Shown piece after piece: positions 1 through 8,099 of a stretch of DNA of 64,000 bases. Source of the DNA: Bradyrhizobium sp. LLZ17 (GTDB taxonomy: Bacteria > Pseudomonadota > Alphaproteobacteria > Rhizobiales > Xanthobacteraceae). Position numbers and translations under genes: made by a program. The notes below the pieces were generated by a model. The model was not told where the DNA came from. It was given only the letters and a program-made list of their open reading frames with translations, and ran no database searches. Positions within the stretch are counted from its first letter, which is position 1, and every line of letters starts with the position of its first letter. The DNA lies in assembly GCF_041200145.1 (NCBI RefSeq), contig NZ_CP165734.1:5809001-5873000 (forward strand), written 5' to 3'.

Positions 1-2
1 CC

Positions 3-1382
3 AGAGCCGACGCCATCGCCCGCGCCCGTGACGATTTCCAGTCCGGCGCGTTCCTCGCCGAACTCGACCGTCGCGTGGCCTACCGGACCGAGAGCCAGAA
101 TCCGTCGCGCGGCGCCGAGCTGCGCGGCTATTTGGAACAGGAGATGGTGCCGGCGTTCGCCGCGCTCGATTTTACTAGCCGCGTGGTCGAATCCCCCAGC
201 GGCAAGGCGCCATTCCTGTTCGCCGAGCATCATGAGAGTGCATCCGCGCCGACCGTGCTGATCTACGGCCATGGCGATGTCGTCGACGGCATGGAGGGCG
301 AGTGGCGCGACGGCCGCGACCCCTGGCGCACGACGATTGCGGGGACTCGCCTCTATGGCCGCGGCACCGCCGACAACAAGGGGCAGCACAGCATCAACAT
401 GGCCGCGCTCCGCGCGGTGCGCGAGGCCCGCGGTGGCAAGCTCGGCTTCAATGCCAAATTCATCGTCGAGATGGGCGAAGAGATCGGCTCGCCCGATCTC
501 GGCAAGGTCTGCGATCTCAATCGCGAGGCGCTCAAGGCGGATCTGTTCATGGCCTCTGATGGACCGCGTCTGTCCGCGGATCGTCCGACGCTGTTCCTCG
601 GCTGCCGTGGTGGCGTCCGCATCCATCTCGACGTCAATCTGCGCGATGGCGGCCACCATTCCGGCAATTGGGGCGGCGTGCTCGCCAATCCCGCGACCAT
701 CCTTGTCAATGCGATCTCAACGCTGGTCGACGGCCACGGCCGCCTCCAGCTCGAGGCACTGAAGCCGCCGCGCCTCACCAACCAGATCAAGAGCTACCTT
801 GCCGACGTGCAGGTGGTGCCGACCGAGGGCGAGCCCGCGCTCGCGGAGAACTGGGGTGAAGAGGGGTTGTCCGCGGCCGAGCGGCTCTACGCCTGGAACA
901 CGCTCGAAGTGCTGGCGATGTCATCGGGCAATATCGAGAAGCCGGCCAATGCCATTCCCGGCCACGCCAACGCCGTGCTGCAACTGCGTTTCGTGGTCGG
1001 CACCAAGGTCGAGGGTCTCATTGAGGCCATTCGCGCGCACCTCGCGCAGAAGGGCTTTCCGATGGTCGAGGTGCGGGCGGCGCAGAGCTTTGCCGCCTCG
1101 CGCACCGATTTCGACAGCCCCTGGATCAAATGGGCGGCGGATTCGGTGCGACAGACCACCGGCAAGGCGCCGGCGGTGCTGCCGAATTTCGGCGGTTCGC
1201 TGCCGAACGACGTGTTCTCCGAGATTTTGGGCCTGCCGACGATCTGGGTCCCGCACTCCTATCCCGGCTGTTCCCAGCATGCGCCCAATGAGCACATCCT
1301 GCTGCCTTTGACCGAAGAGGCACTGACCGTGATGGCCGGCCTGTTCTGGGATCTCGGAGAATTGCCGCACCCGTTAACCTGA
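3..1382 (+). CDS. M20-family metallopeptidase (ArgE/DapE/CPG2-like), 5' end outside the window
   Basis: Zinc-dependent exopeptidase or amidohydrolase of the M20 family, expected to split an amide or peptide bond in the cytoplasm. The frame is open to the left edge, so the true start lies outside; the GTG at 75 is only an internal candidate. Visible landmarks are the metal motif YGHGD (about residue 66 counted from 75), the bridging aspartate in GTADNKGQH, the catalytic glutamate pair in EMGEEIGS, and a C-terminal metal histidine in the PHSYPG/SQHAPNEH region. The reading frame ends at TGA 1380. It lies 85 bp upstream of an amino-acid ABC importer on the same strand, which suggests that released amino acids or dipeptides are the shared theme. 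The substrate cannot be read from sequence. Confidence 0.85.
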   Translation, partial: RADAIARARDDFQSGAFLAELDRRVAYRTESQNPSRGAELRGYLEQEMVPAFAALDFTSRVVESPSGKAPFLFAEHHESASAPTVLIYGHGDVVDGMEGEWRDGRDPWRTTIAGTRLYGRGTADNKGQHSINMAALRAVREARGGKLGFNAKFIVEMGEEIGSPDLGKVCDLNREALKADLFMASDGPRLSADRPTLFLGCRGGVRIHLDVNLRDGGHHSGNWGGVLANPATILVNAISTLVDGHGRLQLEALKPPRLTNQIKSYLADVQVVPTEGEPALAENWGEEGLSAAERLYAWNTLEVLAMSSGNIEKPANAIPGHANAVLQLRFVVGTKVEGLIEAIRAHLAQKGFPMVEVRAAQSFAASRTDFDSPWIKWAADSVRQTTGKAPAVLPNFGGSLPNDVFSEILGLPTIWVPHSYPGCSQHAPNEHILLPLTEEALTVMAGLFWDLGELPHPLT

Positions 1383-1467
1383 GCCGCGCTCCAGCCAAAA
1401 GTCACATTCTATTCCGGGCCGATTTGTGCTTGCATCCGGCCGCATCATCCTGAAAGGGGACTAAAAA

Positions 1468-2379
1468 GTGAAACATTTCCGTAGCATCGGGCTCGCGCTC
1501 GCCGCGACCTTTGCCGTCAGCCAGGCCGGCGCCGAGGAGCTCACCGGCACGCTGAAGAACATCAAGGACACCGGCGCCATCACGCTCGGCTTCCGCGATT
1601 CGTCGATCCCGTTCTCCTATCTCGACGACAACCAGAAGCCCGTCGGGTTCGCGATGGACATCTGCTACAAGATCGTCGACGCCGTGAAGAAAGAGCTCAA
1701 GCTCGACAAGCTCGAGGTCAAGCTCAACCCGGTGACCTCGGCGACGCGTATCCCGCTGATGGCGAATGGCACGATCGATCTCGAGTGCGGCTCGACCACC
1801 AACAATGCCGAGCGCCAGAAGCAGGTCGCCTTCACCAACACGCACTACCTGACCGCGAGCCGCTACGTCTTCAAGAAGTCGAGCGGCCTCAAGTCGATCG
1901 ACGATCTCAAGGGCAAGTCGGTGGTCTCCACCGCCGGCACCACCAACATCAAGCAGCTCACCGAGGCTAACGTTGCCAAGAGCCTGGGTGCCAACATCAT
2001 CCCGGCCAAGGACCACGCCGAAGCCTTCCTGATGGTCGAGACCGACCGCGCGGTCGCCTTCGTGATGGACGACATCCTGCTCGCCAGCCTCGTCGCGGGC
2101 TCGAAGACGCCGTCCGACTACGTCATCTCCAAGGATGCGTTCTCCAAGCCCGAGCCTTACGGCATCATGCTGCGCAAGGACGACGCACCATTCAAGAAGG
2201 TGGTCGATGCGGCAACCGCCGCGCTCTACACCTCCGGCGAAGGCGAGAAGATCTACGACAAATGGTTCACCCAGAAGATCCCGCCGAAGGGCCTGAACCT
2301 CAACACCCCGATCTCGCCCGAGCTGAAGCACGAGTTCGCCAAGCCCACGGACTCGCCGAACCCGGACGACTACAAGTAA
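1468..2379 (+). CDS. Amino-acid ABC transporter substrate-binding protein (glutamate/aspartate type)
   Basis: Periplasmic receptor of a polar-amino-acid ABC importer, GltI/DEBP type (303 aa). The first 23 residues form a signal peptide ending in QAGA before EE. The mature part has the SBP_bac_3 fold, including the GSTTNNAERQ segment and a DKWFTQKIPPKG tail typical of glutamate/aspartate receptors. The GTG at 1468 is chosen because it follows an AAGGGGACT ribosome site and begins the signal peptide. It is followed by a hairpin and then two permeases and an ATPase in the order expected for gltIJKL. Ligand specificity for Glu/Asp is inferred from family resemblance only. Confidence 0.9.
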   Translation: MKHFRSIGLALAATFAVSQAGAEELTGTLKNIKDTGAITLGFRDSSIPFSYLDDNQKPVGFAMDICYKIVDAVKKELKLDKLEVKLNPVTSATRIPLMANGTIDLECGSTTNNAERQKQVAFTNTHYLTASRYVFKKSSGLKSIDDLKGKSVVSTAGTTNIKQLTEANVAKSLGANIIPAKDHAEAFLMVETDRAVAFVMDDILLASLVAGSKTPSDYVISKDAFSKPEPYGIMLRKDDAPFKKVVDAATAALYTSGEGEKIYDKWFTQKIPPKGLNLNTPISPELKHEFAKPTDSPNPDDYK

Positions 2380-2390
2380 GATGCTGCTTG

Positions 2391-2414
2391 CCTCTCCCCG
2401 CGTGCGGGGAGAGG
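2391..2414 (+). terminator. Intercistronic hairpin behind the binding-protein gene
   Basis: A perfect 10-bp stem (CCTCTCCCCG / CGGGGAGAGG) with a CGTG loop begins 11 bp after the stop of the binding-protein gene and lies 91 bp before the first permease. There is no T-run, so it is more likely an mRNA-stabilising or partial terminator element than a full stop. Such hairpins commonly keep receptor mRNA in excess over permease mRNA. Confidence 0.6.
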
Positions 2415-2505
2415 CAGTGTATTGCCGCCATTCTGGAGGGAGAGTGGCCGGACATTTGCATAGGCGCCGGGGCATCTCTGACTGGCGCGTTCGCGCGGGG
2501 GACAC

Positions 2506-3237
2506 GTGAACTACCACTGGAACTGGGGAATCTTCTTCCAGCCGAACCCGATGGGGACCGGCACCTATCTCGACATGCTGCTGTCGGGACTTGTGCTGAC
2601 CCTCAAGACGGGAGCGCTCGCCTGGATCATCGCGCTGATCACCGGCTCGTTCGTCGGCGTAATGCGCACGCTGCCGTCGAAGGGGGCGAACTGGTTCGGC
2701 TTTGCCTATGTCGAATTCTTCCGCAACATGCCGCTGCTGGTGCAGCTCTTCCTGTGGTTCTTCGTTCTGCCGGAATTGCTGCCGAAAACCGCCGGACTCT
2801 GGTTGAAGCAACTGCCGAATGCGCCGTTCTGGACGGCGGCGATCGGCATCGGCTTCTTCATGTCGGCACGCGTCGCGGTGCAATTGCAAGCCGGCATTGG
2901 CTCGCTGCCGCGCGGGCAGAAGATGGCGGCGACTGCGCTCGGCCTGACGACAGTCCAAACCTACCGCTACATTCTGCTGCCGATGGCCTTCCGCATTATC
3001 CTGCCGCCGTTGACGTCCGAGTTCCTCAACACCATCAAGAATACGGCCGTTGCCATCACCATCGGCCTCTTGGAACTGACCGGACAGGCCCGCTCGATGC
3101 AGGAATTCTCGTTCCAGGTGTTCGAGGCCTTCACTGCCGCGACCATCCTCTATCTCCTCGTTAACGCCGTCGTCGTGACCGCGATGCGCTTCCTCGAGCG
3201 CTATGTCGCGATCCCCGGCTACATCACGGGGAAATAG
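2506..3237 (+). CDS. Amino-acid ABC transporter permease (GltJ-type)
   Basis: Inner-membrane permease subunit of the polar-amino-acid ABC importer (243 aa, HisM/GlnP family). It has several hydrophobic spans and the EAA-type cytoplasmic loop (ALGLTTVQTYRYILLPMAFR) that docks on the ATPase. The start is GTG 2506, giving MNYHWNWGIFF, the usual N-terminus of GltJ proteins. The stop at 3235-3237 is 1 bp before the ATG of the next permease, so translation is coupled. Confidence 0.9.
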   Translation: MNYHWNWGIFFQPNPMGTGTYLDMLLSGLVLTLKTGALAWIIALITGSFVGVMRTLPSKGANWFGFAYVEFFRNMPLLVQLFLWFFVLPELLPKTAGLWLKQLPNAPFWTAAIGIGFFMSARVAVQLQAGIGSLPRGQKMAATALGLTTVQTYRYILLPMAFRIILPPLTSEFLNTIKNTAVAITIGLLELTGQARSMQEFSFQVFEAFTAATILYLLVNAVVVTAMRFLERYVAIPGYITGK

Positions 3238-3238
3238 C

Positions 3239-3931
3239 ATGTTCAGCAATTTCGATTTCGAGGTCATCCGCCGCGCGCTGCCCTATCTGTTCTACGAGGG
3301 CATGACGTTCACGCTGATGCTGACGGGGCTGTCTGCACTCGGCGGCCTGGTCTTCGGCACGGCCATCGCGCTGATGCGGCTCTCCGGCTTCAAGATCCTG
3401 GGCCGCATCGCCGGCGTCTATGTCGATTTCATGCGCTCGCTGCCGCTGGTGCTGGTGATCTTCTGGTTCTACTTCCTGGTGCCCTATATCGGGCAATGGG
3501 TCACCGGCGCGTCCCGGCCGATCAGTGTCGGCGCGTTTGCGTCCTCGCTCATCACCTTCATCATGTTCGAGGCAGCGTACTTCTCCGAGATCATGCGCGC
3601 CGGCATCCAGTCGATCTCGCGCGGCCAGCCGGCCGCGGCCAACGCACTCGGCCTGACCTATGCCCAGACTATGCGCTACGTCGTGCTGCCGCAGGCCTTC
3701 CGCAACATGCTGCCGGTGCTGATCACGCAGACCATCGTGCTGTTCCAGGACACTTCCCTGGTCTACGTCTTGTCGATCACGGATTTCCTCGGCGCGGCGA
3801 GCAAGGTCGCGCAGCGCGATGGCCGTCTGGTCGAGATGTATCTGTTCGCCGCCGTGGTCTACTTCACCATCTCCTGTATCGCATCCTTCGGCGTCCGCCG
3901 CCTCCAGGCGCGTATCGCCATCATCCGTTAG
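3239..3931 (+). CDS. Amino-acid ABC transporter permease (GltK-type)
   Basis: Second membrane subunit of the importer (230 aa). I place the start at ATG 3239, 1 bp after the previous stop; the frame is open further upstream (to 3203), but that part overlaps the preceding gene and lacks family similarity. The EAA loop reads [20 protein letters not shown]. Strong hydrophobic spans occur throughout. Eight bases separate its stop from the ATPase gene, so all three genes form one transcription unit. Confidence 0.9.
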   Translation: MFSNFDFEVIRRALPYLFYEGMTFTLMLTGLSALGGLVFGTAIALMRLSGFKILGRIAGVYVDFMRSLPLVLVIFWFYFLVPYIGQWVTGASRPISVGAFASSLITFIMFEAAYFSEIMRAGIQSISRGQPAAANALGLTYAQTMRYVVLPQAFRNMLPVLITQTIVLFQDTSLVYVLSITDFLGAASKVAQRDGRLVEMYLFAAVVYFTISCIASFGVRRLQARIAIIR

Positions 3932-3939
3932 AGCCCGTC

Positions 3940-4671
3940 ATGATCGAAATCAGCCACGTCGACAAATGGTACAGCCCGACTTTCCAGGTGCTGACCGACT
4001 GCTCCACCAGCGTCACCAAGGGCGAGGTCGTGGTGGTCTGCGGACCCTCCGGATCCGGCAAGTCGACGCTGATCAAATGCGTCAATGCGCTGGAGCCGTT
4101 CCAGAAGGGCGACATCAGCGTCGACGGCACCAAGGTCAACGATCCCAAGACCAATCTGCCGAAGCTGCGTTCGCGCGTCGGCATGGTGTTCCAGCATTTC
4201 GAGCTGTTTCCGCATCTCAAGATCATCGACAACCTCTGCCTCGCCCAGCAAAAGGTGCTCGACCGCTCGCGCGACAAGGCGATGGTGAAGGGCATGCAGC
4301 TGCTGGAGCGCGTCGGCCTGAAGGAACAGGCGCAGAAGTTTCCGGCGCAATTGTCCGGCGGCCAGCAGCAGCGCGTGGCGATCGCCCGCGCGCTCGCCAT
4401 GGACCCGATCGTGATGCTGTTCGACGAACCGACCTCGGCACTCGACCCCGAAATGGTCAGCGAGGTGCTCGACGTCATGGTCGACCTCGCCCATGACGGC
4501 ATGACCATGATGGTCGTCACCCACGAGATGGGTTTTGCCCGCAAGGTCGCCAATCGCGTCATCTTCATGGACCGCGGCGAGATCGTCGAGGACGCGCCGA
4601 AGGACGATTTCTTCGGCAAGCCGCGCAGCGACCGCGCGCAGAAGTTCTTGTCGAAGATTCTCTCCCACTAA
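3940..4671 (+). CDS. Amino-acid ABC transporter ATP-binding protein (GltL-type)
   Basis: Cytoplasmic ATPase that powers the importer (243 aa). All ABC motifs are present: Walker [11 protein letters not shown]-loop in [10 protein letters not shown], signature [15 protein letters not shown], Walker [14 protein letters not shown] and the switch histidine in VVTHEMG. The start is ATG 3940; a longer reading from 3496 runs across the permease gene and is a shadow. The last gene of the importer operon; a palindromic repeat follows directly. Confidence 0.95.
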   Translation: MIEISHVDKWYSPTFQVLTDCSTSVTKGEVVVVCGPSGSGKSTLIKCVNALEPFQKGDISVDGTKVNDPKTNLPKLRSRVGMVFQHFELFPHLKIIDNLCLAQQKVLDRSRDKAMVKGMQLLERVGLKEQAQKFPAQLSGGQQQRVAIARALAMDPIVMLFDEPTSALDPEMVSEVLDVMVDLAHDGMTMMVVTHEMGFARKVANRVIFMDRGEIVEDAPKDDFFGKPRSDRAQKFLSKILSH

Positions 4672-4677
4672 CTCCGC

Positions 4678-4786
4678 CGTCATTCCGGGGCGCGACGTCG
4701 TCGCGGGCCCGGAATCCATCGGGCGGCATTGTACGAGGCTAAATGGATTCCGGGCTCATTCGCTGCGCGAATGCCCAGGAATGACG
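4678..4786. repeat. Dispersed intergenic palindrome (cgtcat...atgacg class)
   Basis: An imperfect palindrome of about 109 bp. The outer arms are CGTCATTCC (4678) and GGAATGACG (4778); the inner arms are GCCCGGAATCCAT (4707-4719) and its exact complement (4743-4755). Three more elements of the same build lie at 5737, 41337 and 56652. It fills the gap after the ABC ATPase. Confidence 0.75.
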
Positions 4787-4861
4787 AATAGAGAGGTGAT
4801 CGCCGCCCCCATTTCCCGTATAAGCGCGCCAAATCCCCTCCCCACCGCCAGGAGACCTGCC

Positions 4862-5722
4862 TTGGACTCGATCGCCTACGTCAACGGCTCATTCGTCCCG
4901 CTCTCGGATGCCAAGGTCTCGGTGCTCGACCGCGGCTTCCTGTTCGCCGACGGCATCTACGAGGTCTCGGCCGTGCTCGACGGCAAGCTGGTCGACAACG
5001 CCTCGCATCTGGCGCGGCTGGAGCGTTCGGTTGGCGAGATCAAGCTGAGGCTGCCGGAAACGGTCGAGCGCATCACCGCGATCCAGAAGGAGCTGATCGC
5101 GCGCAACAAGGTCGAGAGCGGCCTCGTCTATCTCCAGGTGACGCGTGGCGCCGACAAGGGCCGCGATTTCGCCTTCCCCAGGGGCGACGTGAAGTCCAGC
5201 CTGGTGATGTTCACGTCCGAGAAGGACATCATCAATGCCCCGTCGGCGAAGACCGGCATCAACGTGATCACGGTGCCCGACATCCGCTGGGAACGGCGCG
5301 ACATCAAGAGCGTGGCGCTGCTGGCGCAGGTGCTGGCGAAGCAGGCCGCGGCCGAAGCCGGCGCCGGCGAGGCCTGGATGCTGGAGGACGGCTACGTCAC
5401 CGAAGGTGGCTCGTCGTCGGCCTTCATCCTGACCCAGGACGACGTCATCGTGACGCGCCAGAATTCCAATACCATTCTGCCGGGCTGCACCCGCAAGGCG
5501 GTGGTGGCTCTGGCCGAAGAGCGCCAGCTCCGCGTCGAGGAGCGCGCTTTCACGGTCGCCGAGGCGCTGGCCGCCAAGGAGGCTTTCGCTACCTCGGCCT
5601 CGCTGTTCGTGCAGCCGGTGGTCGCGATCGACGGCAAGGCGATCGGCGACGGCAAGCCCGGCCCGATGGCAACGCGTCTGCGCGAGATCTACGTGGAATT
5701 CGCCAAGGCGACGGCGGTCTGA
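4862..5722 (+). CDS. dat: D-amino-acid transaminase (class IV PLP aminotransferase)
   Basis: PLP enzyme moving an amino group between D-amino acids and 2-oxoacids, for example D-Ala plus 2-oxoglutarate to pyruvate plus D-Glu; it supplies or salvages D-Glu/D-Ala. The start is TTG 4862, after an AGGAG site; this gives 286 aa, the family size, and an N-terminus MDSIAYVNG typical of D-amino-acid transaminases. The PLP lysine is Lys149 in RRDIKSVALL and the cofactor glutamate is Glu181 in YVTEGGSSS, both at family positions. Branched-chain aminotransferases share the fold, but the RRDIKS and TEGGSSS motifs favour the D-amino-acid type. The neighbouring peptidase and importer may feed it. Confidence 0.88.
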   Translation: MDSIAYVNGSFVPLSDAKVSVLDRGFLFADGIYEVSAVLDGKLVDNASHLARLERSVGEIKLRLPETVERITAIQKELIARNKVESGLVYLQVTRGADKGRDFAFPRGDVKSSLVMFTSEKDIINAPSAKTGINVITVPDIRWERRDIKSVALLAQVLAKQAAAEAGAGEAWMLEDGYVTEGGSSSAFILTQDDVIVTRQNSNTILPGCTRKAVVALAEERQLRVEERAFTVAEALAAKEAFATSASLFVQPVVAIDGKAIGDGKPGPMATRLREIYVEFAKATAV

Positions 5723-5736
5723 GCCACACCCACCGC

Positions 5737-5839
5737 CGTCATCGCCCGGCTTGACCGGGCGATCCAGTACTCCGTGACGGGAGTGATTGACGCGAGGAGC
5801 CGCAGCGTACTGGATGCCCCGGTCAAGCCGGGGCATGAC
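5737..5839. repeat. Dispersed intergenic palindrome (cgtcat...atgac class)
   Basis: The left arm runs from CGTCATCGCCCGGCTTGACC through GATCCAGTA; the right arm (TACTGGATGCCCC, then GGTCAAGCCGGGGCATGAC) is its near-complement, ending at 5839. It lies between the convergent ends of the transaminase gene and the AhpD-like gene and could act as a two-way transcription end. Same class as the elements at 4678, 41337 and 56652. Confidence 0.8.
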
Positions 5840-5882
5840 AGTCGAATGTATTGAGGCAGTTTGGCCTCCATGCGTCAATGCC

Positions 5883-6342
5883 TCACGCCACCGACGCCTT
5901 CACCTTCACCGGGTGCACCGAGCGGAACGAGATCGCGAGCCGGTTCCAGGCATTGATGGTGGCGATCAGCATGGTCAGGTTGACCGTCTCTTCTTCCGAG
6001 AACTGCGCGCGGACCTGTTCGTAGACGTCGTCGGGAGCGCGCGTCTCCGAGATCAGCGTCACCGACTCGGTCCAGGCCAGGGCGGCGCGCTCGCGCTCGG
6101 TATAGAGCGGGATCGCGCCAGGCGTCGAGCAGATAGATGCGCTGCTCGGTCTCGCCGCGCTTGCGGGCGTCTTCGGTGTGCATGTTGATGCAAAAGGCAC
6201 AGCCGTTGATCTGGGAAGCCCGGATCTTGACGAGCTCGATCAGCGATTTCTCGAGTCCCGTCGACTGGATCTGCATCTCCAGCGCGTTCAGTGCTTTGAT
6301 GGTGTCCGGGGCGGCCTGGTAGAAGTTCATGCGCGGTTTCAT
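5883..6342 (-). pseudogene. Carboxymuconolactone decarboxylase/AhpD-like protein, frameshifted
   Basis: AhpD-fold alkylhydroperoxidase-like protein. The N-terminal part (ATG 6342) carries the redox motif CAFCINMHTEDARKRGE. At about 6105-6116 the frame breaks: one frame reads ...LLDAWRDPALYRARA, while the next frame continues with the family sequence LYTERERAALAWTESV and runs to the TGA at 5883. A net +1 (or -2) change is needed; corrected length is 152-153 aa, normal for the family. No other damage is visible, so this is either a very recent mutation or an assembly error. It lies 25 bp behind the EmrB gene, probably in the same operon. Confidence 0.8.
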
Positions 6343-6367
6343 GGTCGTTCTCCTTGTTGGGTTGAGC

Positions 6368-7981
6368 TCAGTGGGCTCCGCCGGCCGAGGCCTGGCCGGC
6401 CTTCTTCAGGAACAGCACGGCCATCAGGGCCACGATCAGCGCCATGCCGAGCAGGTAGAACGTGTCGCTGAAGGCGAGGATATAGGCCTGCTTCTGCACG
6501 ACATGGCCGATCGCGACATAGGCACGATGCGCGGCATCGACACGGTCGAGGACGCCGTGATTGATGAAATATTGCGTGAGCTGCTCCAGCCGCGTGCGGG
6601 TCGCCTGTTCGAACACCGAGACCGACTGCATCAGCACGTTGGAGTGATATTGCTCGCGCTTGGTCAGCACGGTCTGGAGCAGCGCGATGCCGACGGCGCC
6701 GCCGAGATTTCGCATCATGTTGAACAGGCCGGAGGCCGAGCCCGCATTCTCCGGCTCGATGCCCGCGGTCGCCACCGCCGACAGCGGCGTCAATACCAGC
6801 GCCTGCCCGATCGCGCGGACGATATCGGGCCAGAGCAACTGGTCGGACCCGTAGTCGTTTGTCATATAGATGTTCATGAAGTTCGAGCCTGCGAACAGGA
6901 CGAAGCCGATGCCGATGATGATCCGCGCGTCAAAGCGCTGCATCAGGCGCGGCACCAGCGGGATCAGCACGAGCTGCGGCAAGCCGGTCCATGCCAGCAC
7001 CATGCCGATCTGTTCGGAATTATAGCCCTGAATGCGCGACAGATATTGCGGCAGGATGAACACCGAGCCGTACAGCGCGATGCCGAGCAGGAAGTTCGCA
7101 AGCATGCCGAAGCCGAAATTGCGGCGGACCAGCAGTCGCAGGTTCAACAGCGGCTTCTTCACCGTGAGTTCGATGACCAGGAAAGCGGAGAGGGCGACGG
7201 CGGCGATAACCGTGAGCTTGACGATGAACGGCGAGCCGAACCAGTCGTCCTTGTTGCCTTCCTCCAGCACGGTCTGAAGCGCGGCCAGGCCGATCGCCAT
7301 GGTGATAATGCCGGCCCAGTCGCCCTCGGCGAGCAGCGACAGCTTCATCGGCTTCGCGTCGAGTGCGTACCAGAGCATGCCGACCATGATCGCGCCGGGC
7401 ACCACGTTGACGTAGAAGATGTACTGCCAGCCGAAGTTCTCGGTGAGATAGCCGCCGATGGTCGGCCCGATCGCCGGCGCGAAGGTTGCCGACAAGGCGA
7501 ACAGCGCAAGCCCGACCGGCTGTTTTGCGCGCGGCAGCAGCGTGATGATCAGCGTGAACGCCATCGGGATCAGCACGCCGCCGGTGAAGCCTTGTAACGC
7601 GCGCAACACGATCATCTGCGGCAGGTCCTGCGCCAGCGCGCAGGCGGCGGACAGCAGCAGGAACAGGATTGCGTTGGTGAGGAGATAAATCCGGATCGAG
7701 AACACCTGCGCGAGCCAGCCGGACAGCGGGATCACCACGATCTCGGCGATGAGATAGGAGGTCGAGATCCAGCCACCGTCATCGATGCCGGCGCCGATCG
7801 CGCCCTGGATATCGGCGAGCGAGGCGTTGACGATCTGGATGTTCAGCACCGCCATGAACGCGCCAAGCGTGGCGCCGATCACGGCGATCCAGGTCTTGGC
7901 TGACACCAGTTGCGTGGCGGCAGCCGCGGCGGGGAGGCTGGGGGCGGAAGCGGCGTCGAGGGCCGGTTGGAGCGTGCTCAT
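6368..7981 (-). CDS. DHA2-family MFS multidrug efflux pump (EmrB/QacA type)
   Basis: Inner-membrane drug:proton antiporter of 537 aa with the roughly 14 hydrophobic spans of the DHA2 subfamily. N-terminal segment AVIGATLGAFMAVLNIQIVN and motif GGWISTSYLIAEIVVIPLSG are typical of EmrB. Charged loop and C-terminal PGLASAGG tail are cytoplasmic by prediction. Located directly downstream of its membrane-fusion partner, with a divergent LysR regulator beyond that. An outer-membrane TolC-like channel is not encoded in the window. Confidence 0.92.
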   Translation of the reverse strand: MSTLQPALDAASAPSLPAAAAATQLVSAKTWIAVIGATLGAFMAVLNIQIVNASLADIQGAIGAGIDDGGWISTSYLIAEIVVIPLSGWLAQVFSIRIYLLTNAILFLLLSAACALAQDLPQMIVLRALQGFTGGVLIPMAFTLIITLLPRAKQPVGLALFALSATFAPAIGPTIGGYLTENFGWQYIFYVNVVPGAIMVGMLWYALDAKPMKLSLLAEGDWAGIITMAIGLAALQTVLEEGNKDDWFGSPFIVKLTVIAAVALSAFLVIELTVKKPLLNLRLLVRRNFGFGMLANFLLGIALYGSVFILPQYLSRIQGYNSEQIGMVLAWTGLPQLVLIPLVPRLMQRFDARIIIGIGFVLFAGSNFMNIYMTNDYGSDQLLWPDIVRAIGQALVLTPLSAVATAGIEPENAGSASGLFNMMRNLGGAVGIALLQTVLTKREQYHSNVLMQSVSVFEQATRTRLEQLTQYFINHGVLDRVDAAHRAYVAIGHVVQKQAYILAFSDTFYLLGMALIVALMAVLFLKKAGQASAGGAH

Positions 7982-8062
7982 GGAGGCCTCGTCTCGGGTG
8001 CGGAGACAGGATGCATTAGGCGGGTCGTTTCGATAATCGACGAAGTTCTGGAAGGATCATCC

Positions 8063-8084
8063 GGCAGGACTTGATAATCCTGCC
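8063..8084. promoter_or_regulatory. Intercistronic hairpin between emrA-like and emrB-like genes
   Basis: GGCAGGA at 8063 pairs with TCCTGCC at 8078 around an 8-base loop, inside the 118-bp gap between the fusion-protein and pump genes. No T-run on the coding strand. The gap also carries two copies of the GATAATC word seen at the LysR operator (8031 and 8073). Role unknown. Confidence 0.35.
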
Positions 8085-8099
8085 GCGATCCTCTCGGCG

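Noticed and set aside
1402..3267. Minus-strand open frame of 621 codons
   Set aside because: It lies antisense to the ABC receptor and permease genes, is extremely Arg/Glu/His-rich, and shows no domain; a shadow of high-GC codon use.
6329..7597. Plus-strand 422-codon frame opposite the EmrB-type gene
   Set aside because: Antisense shadow of the transporter; His/Gln/Asp-rich composition.
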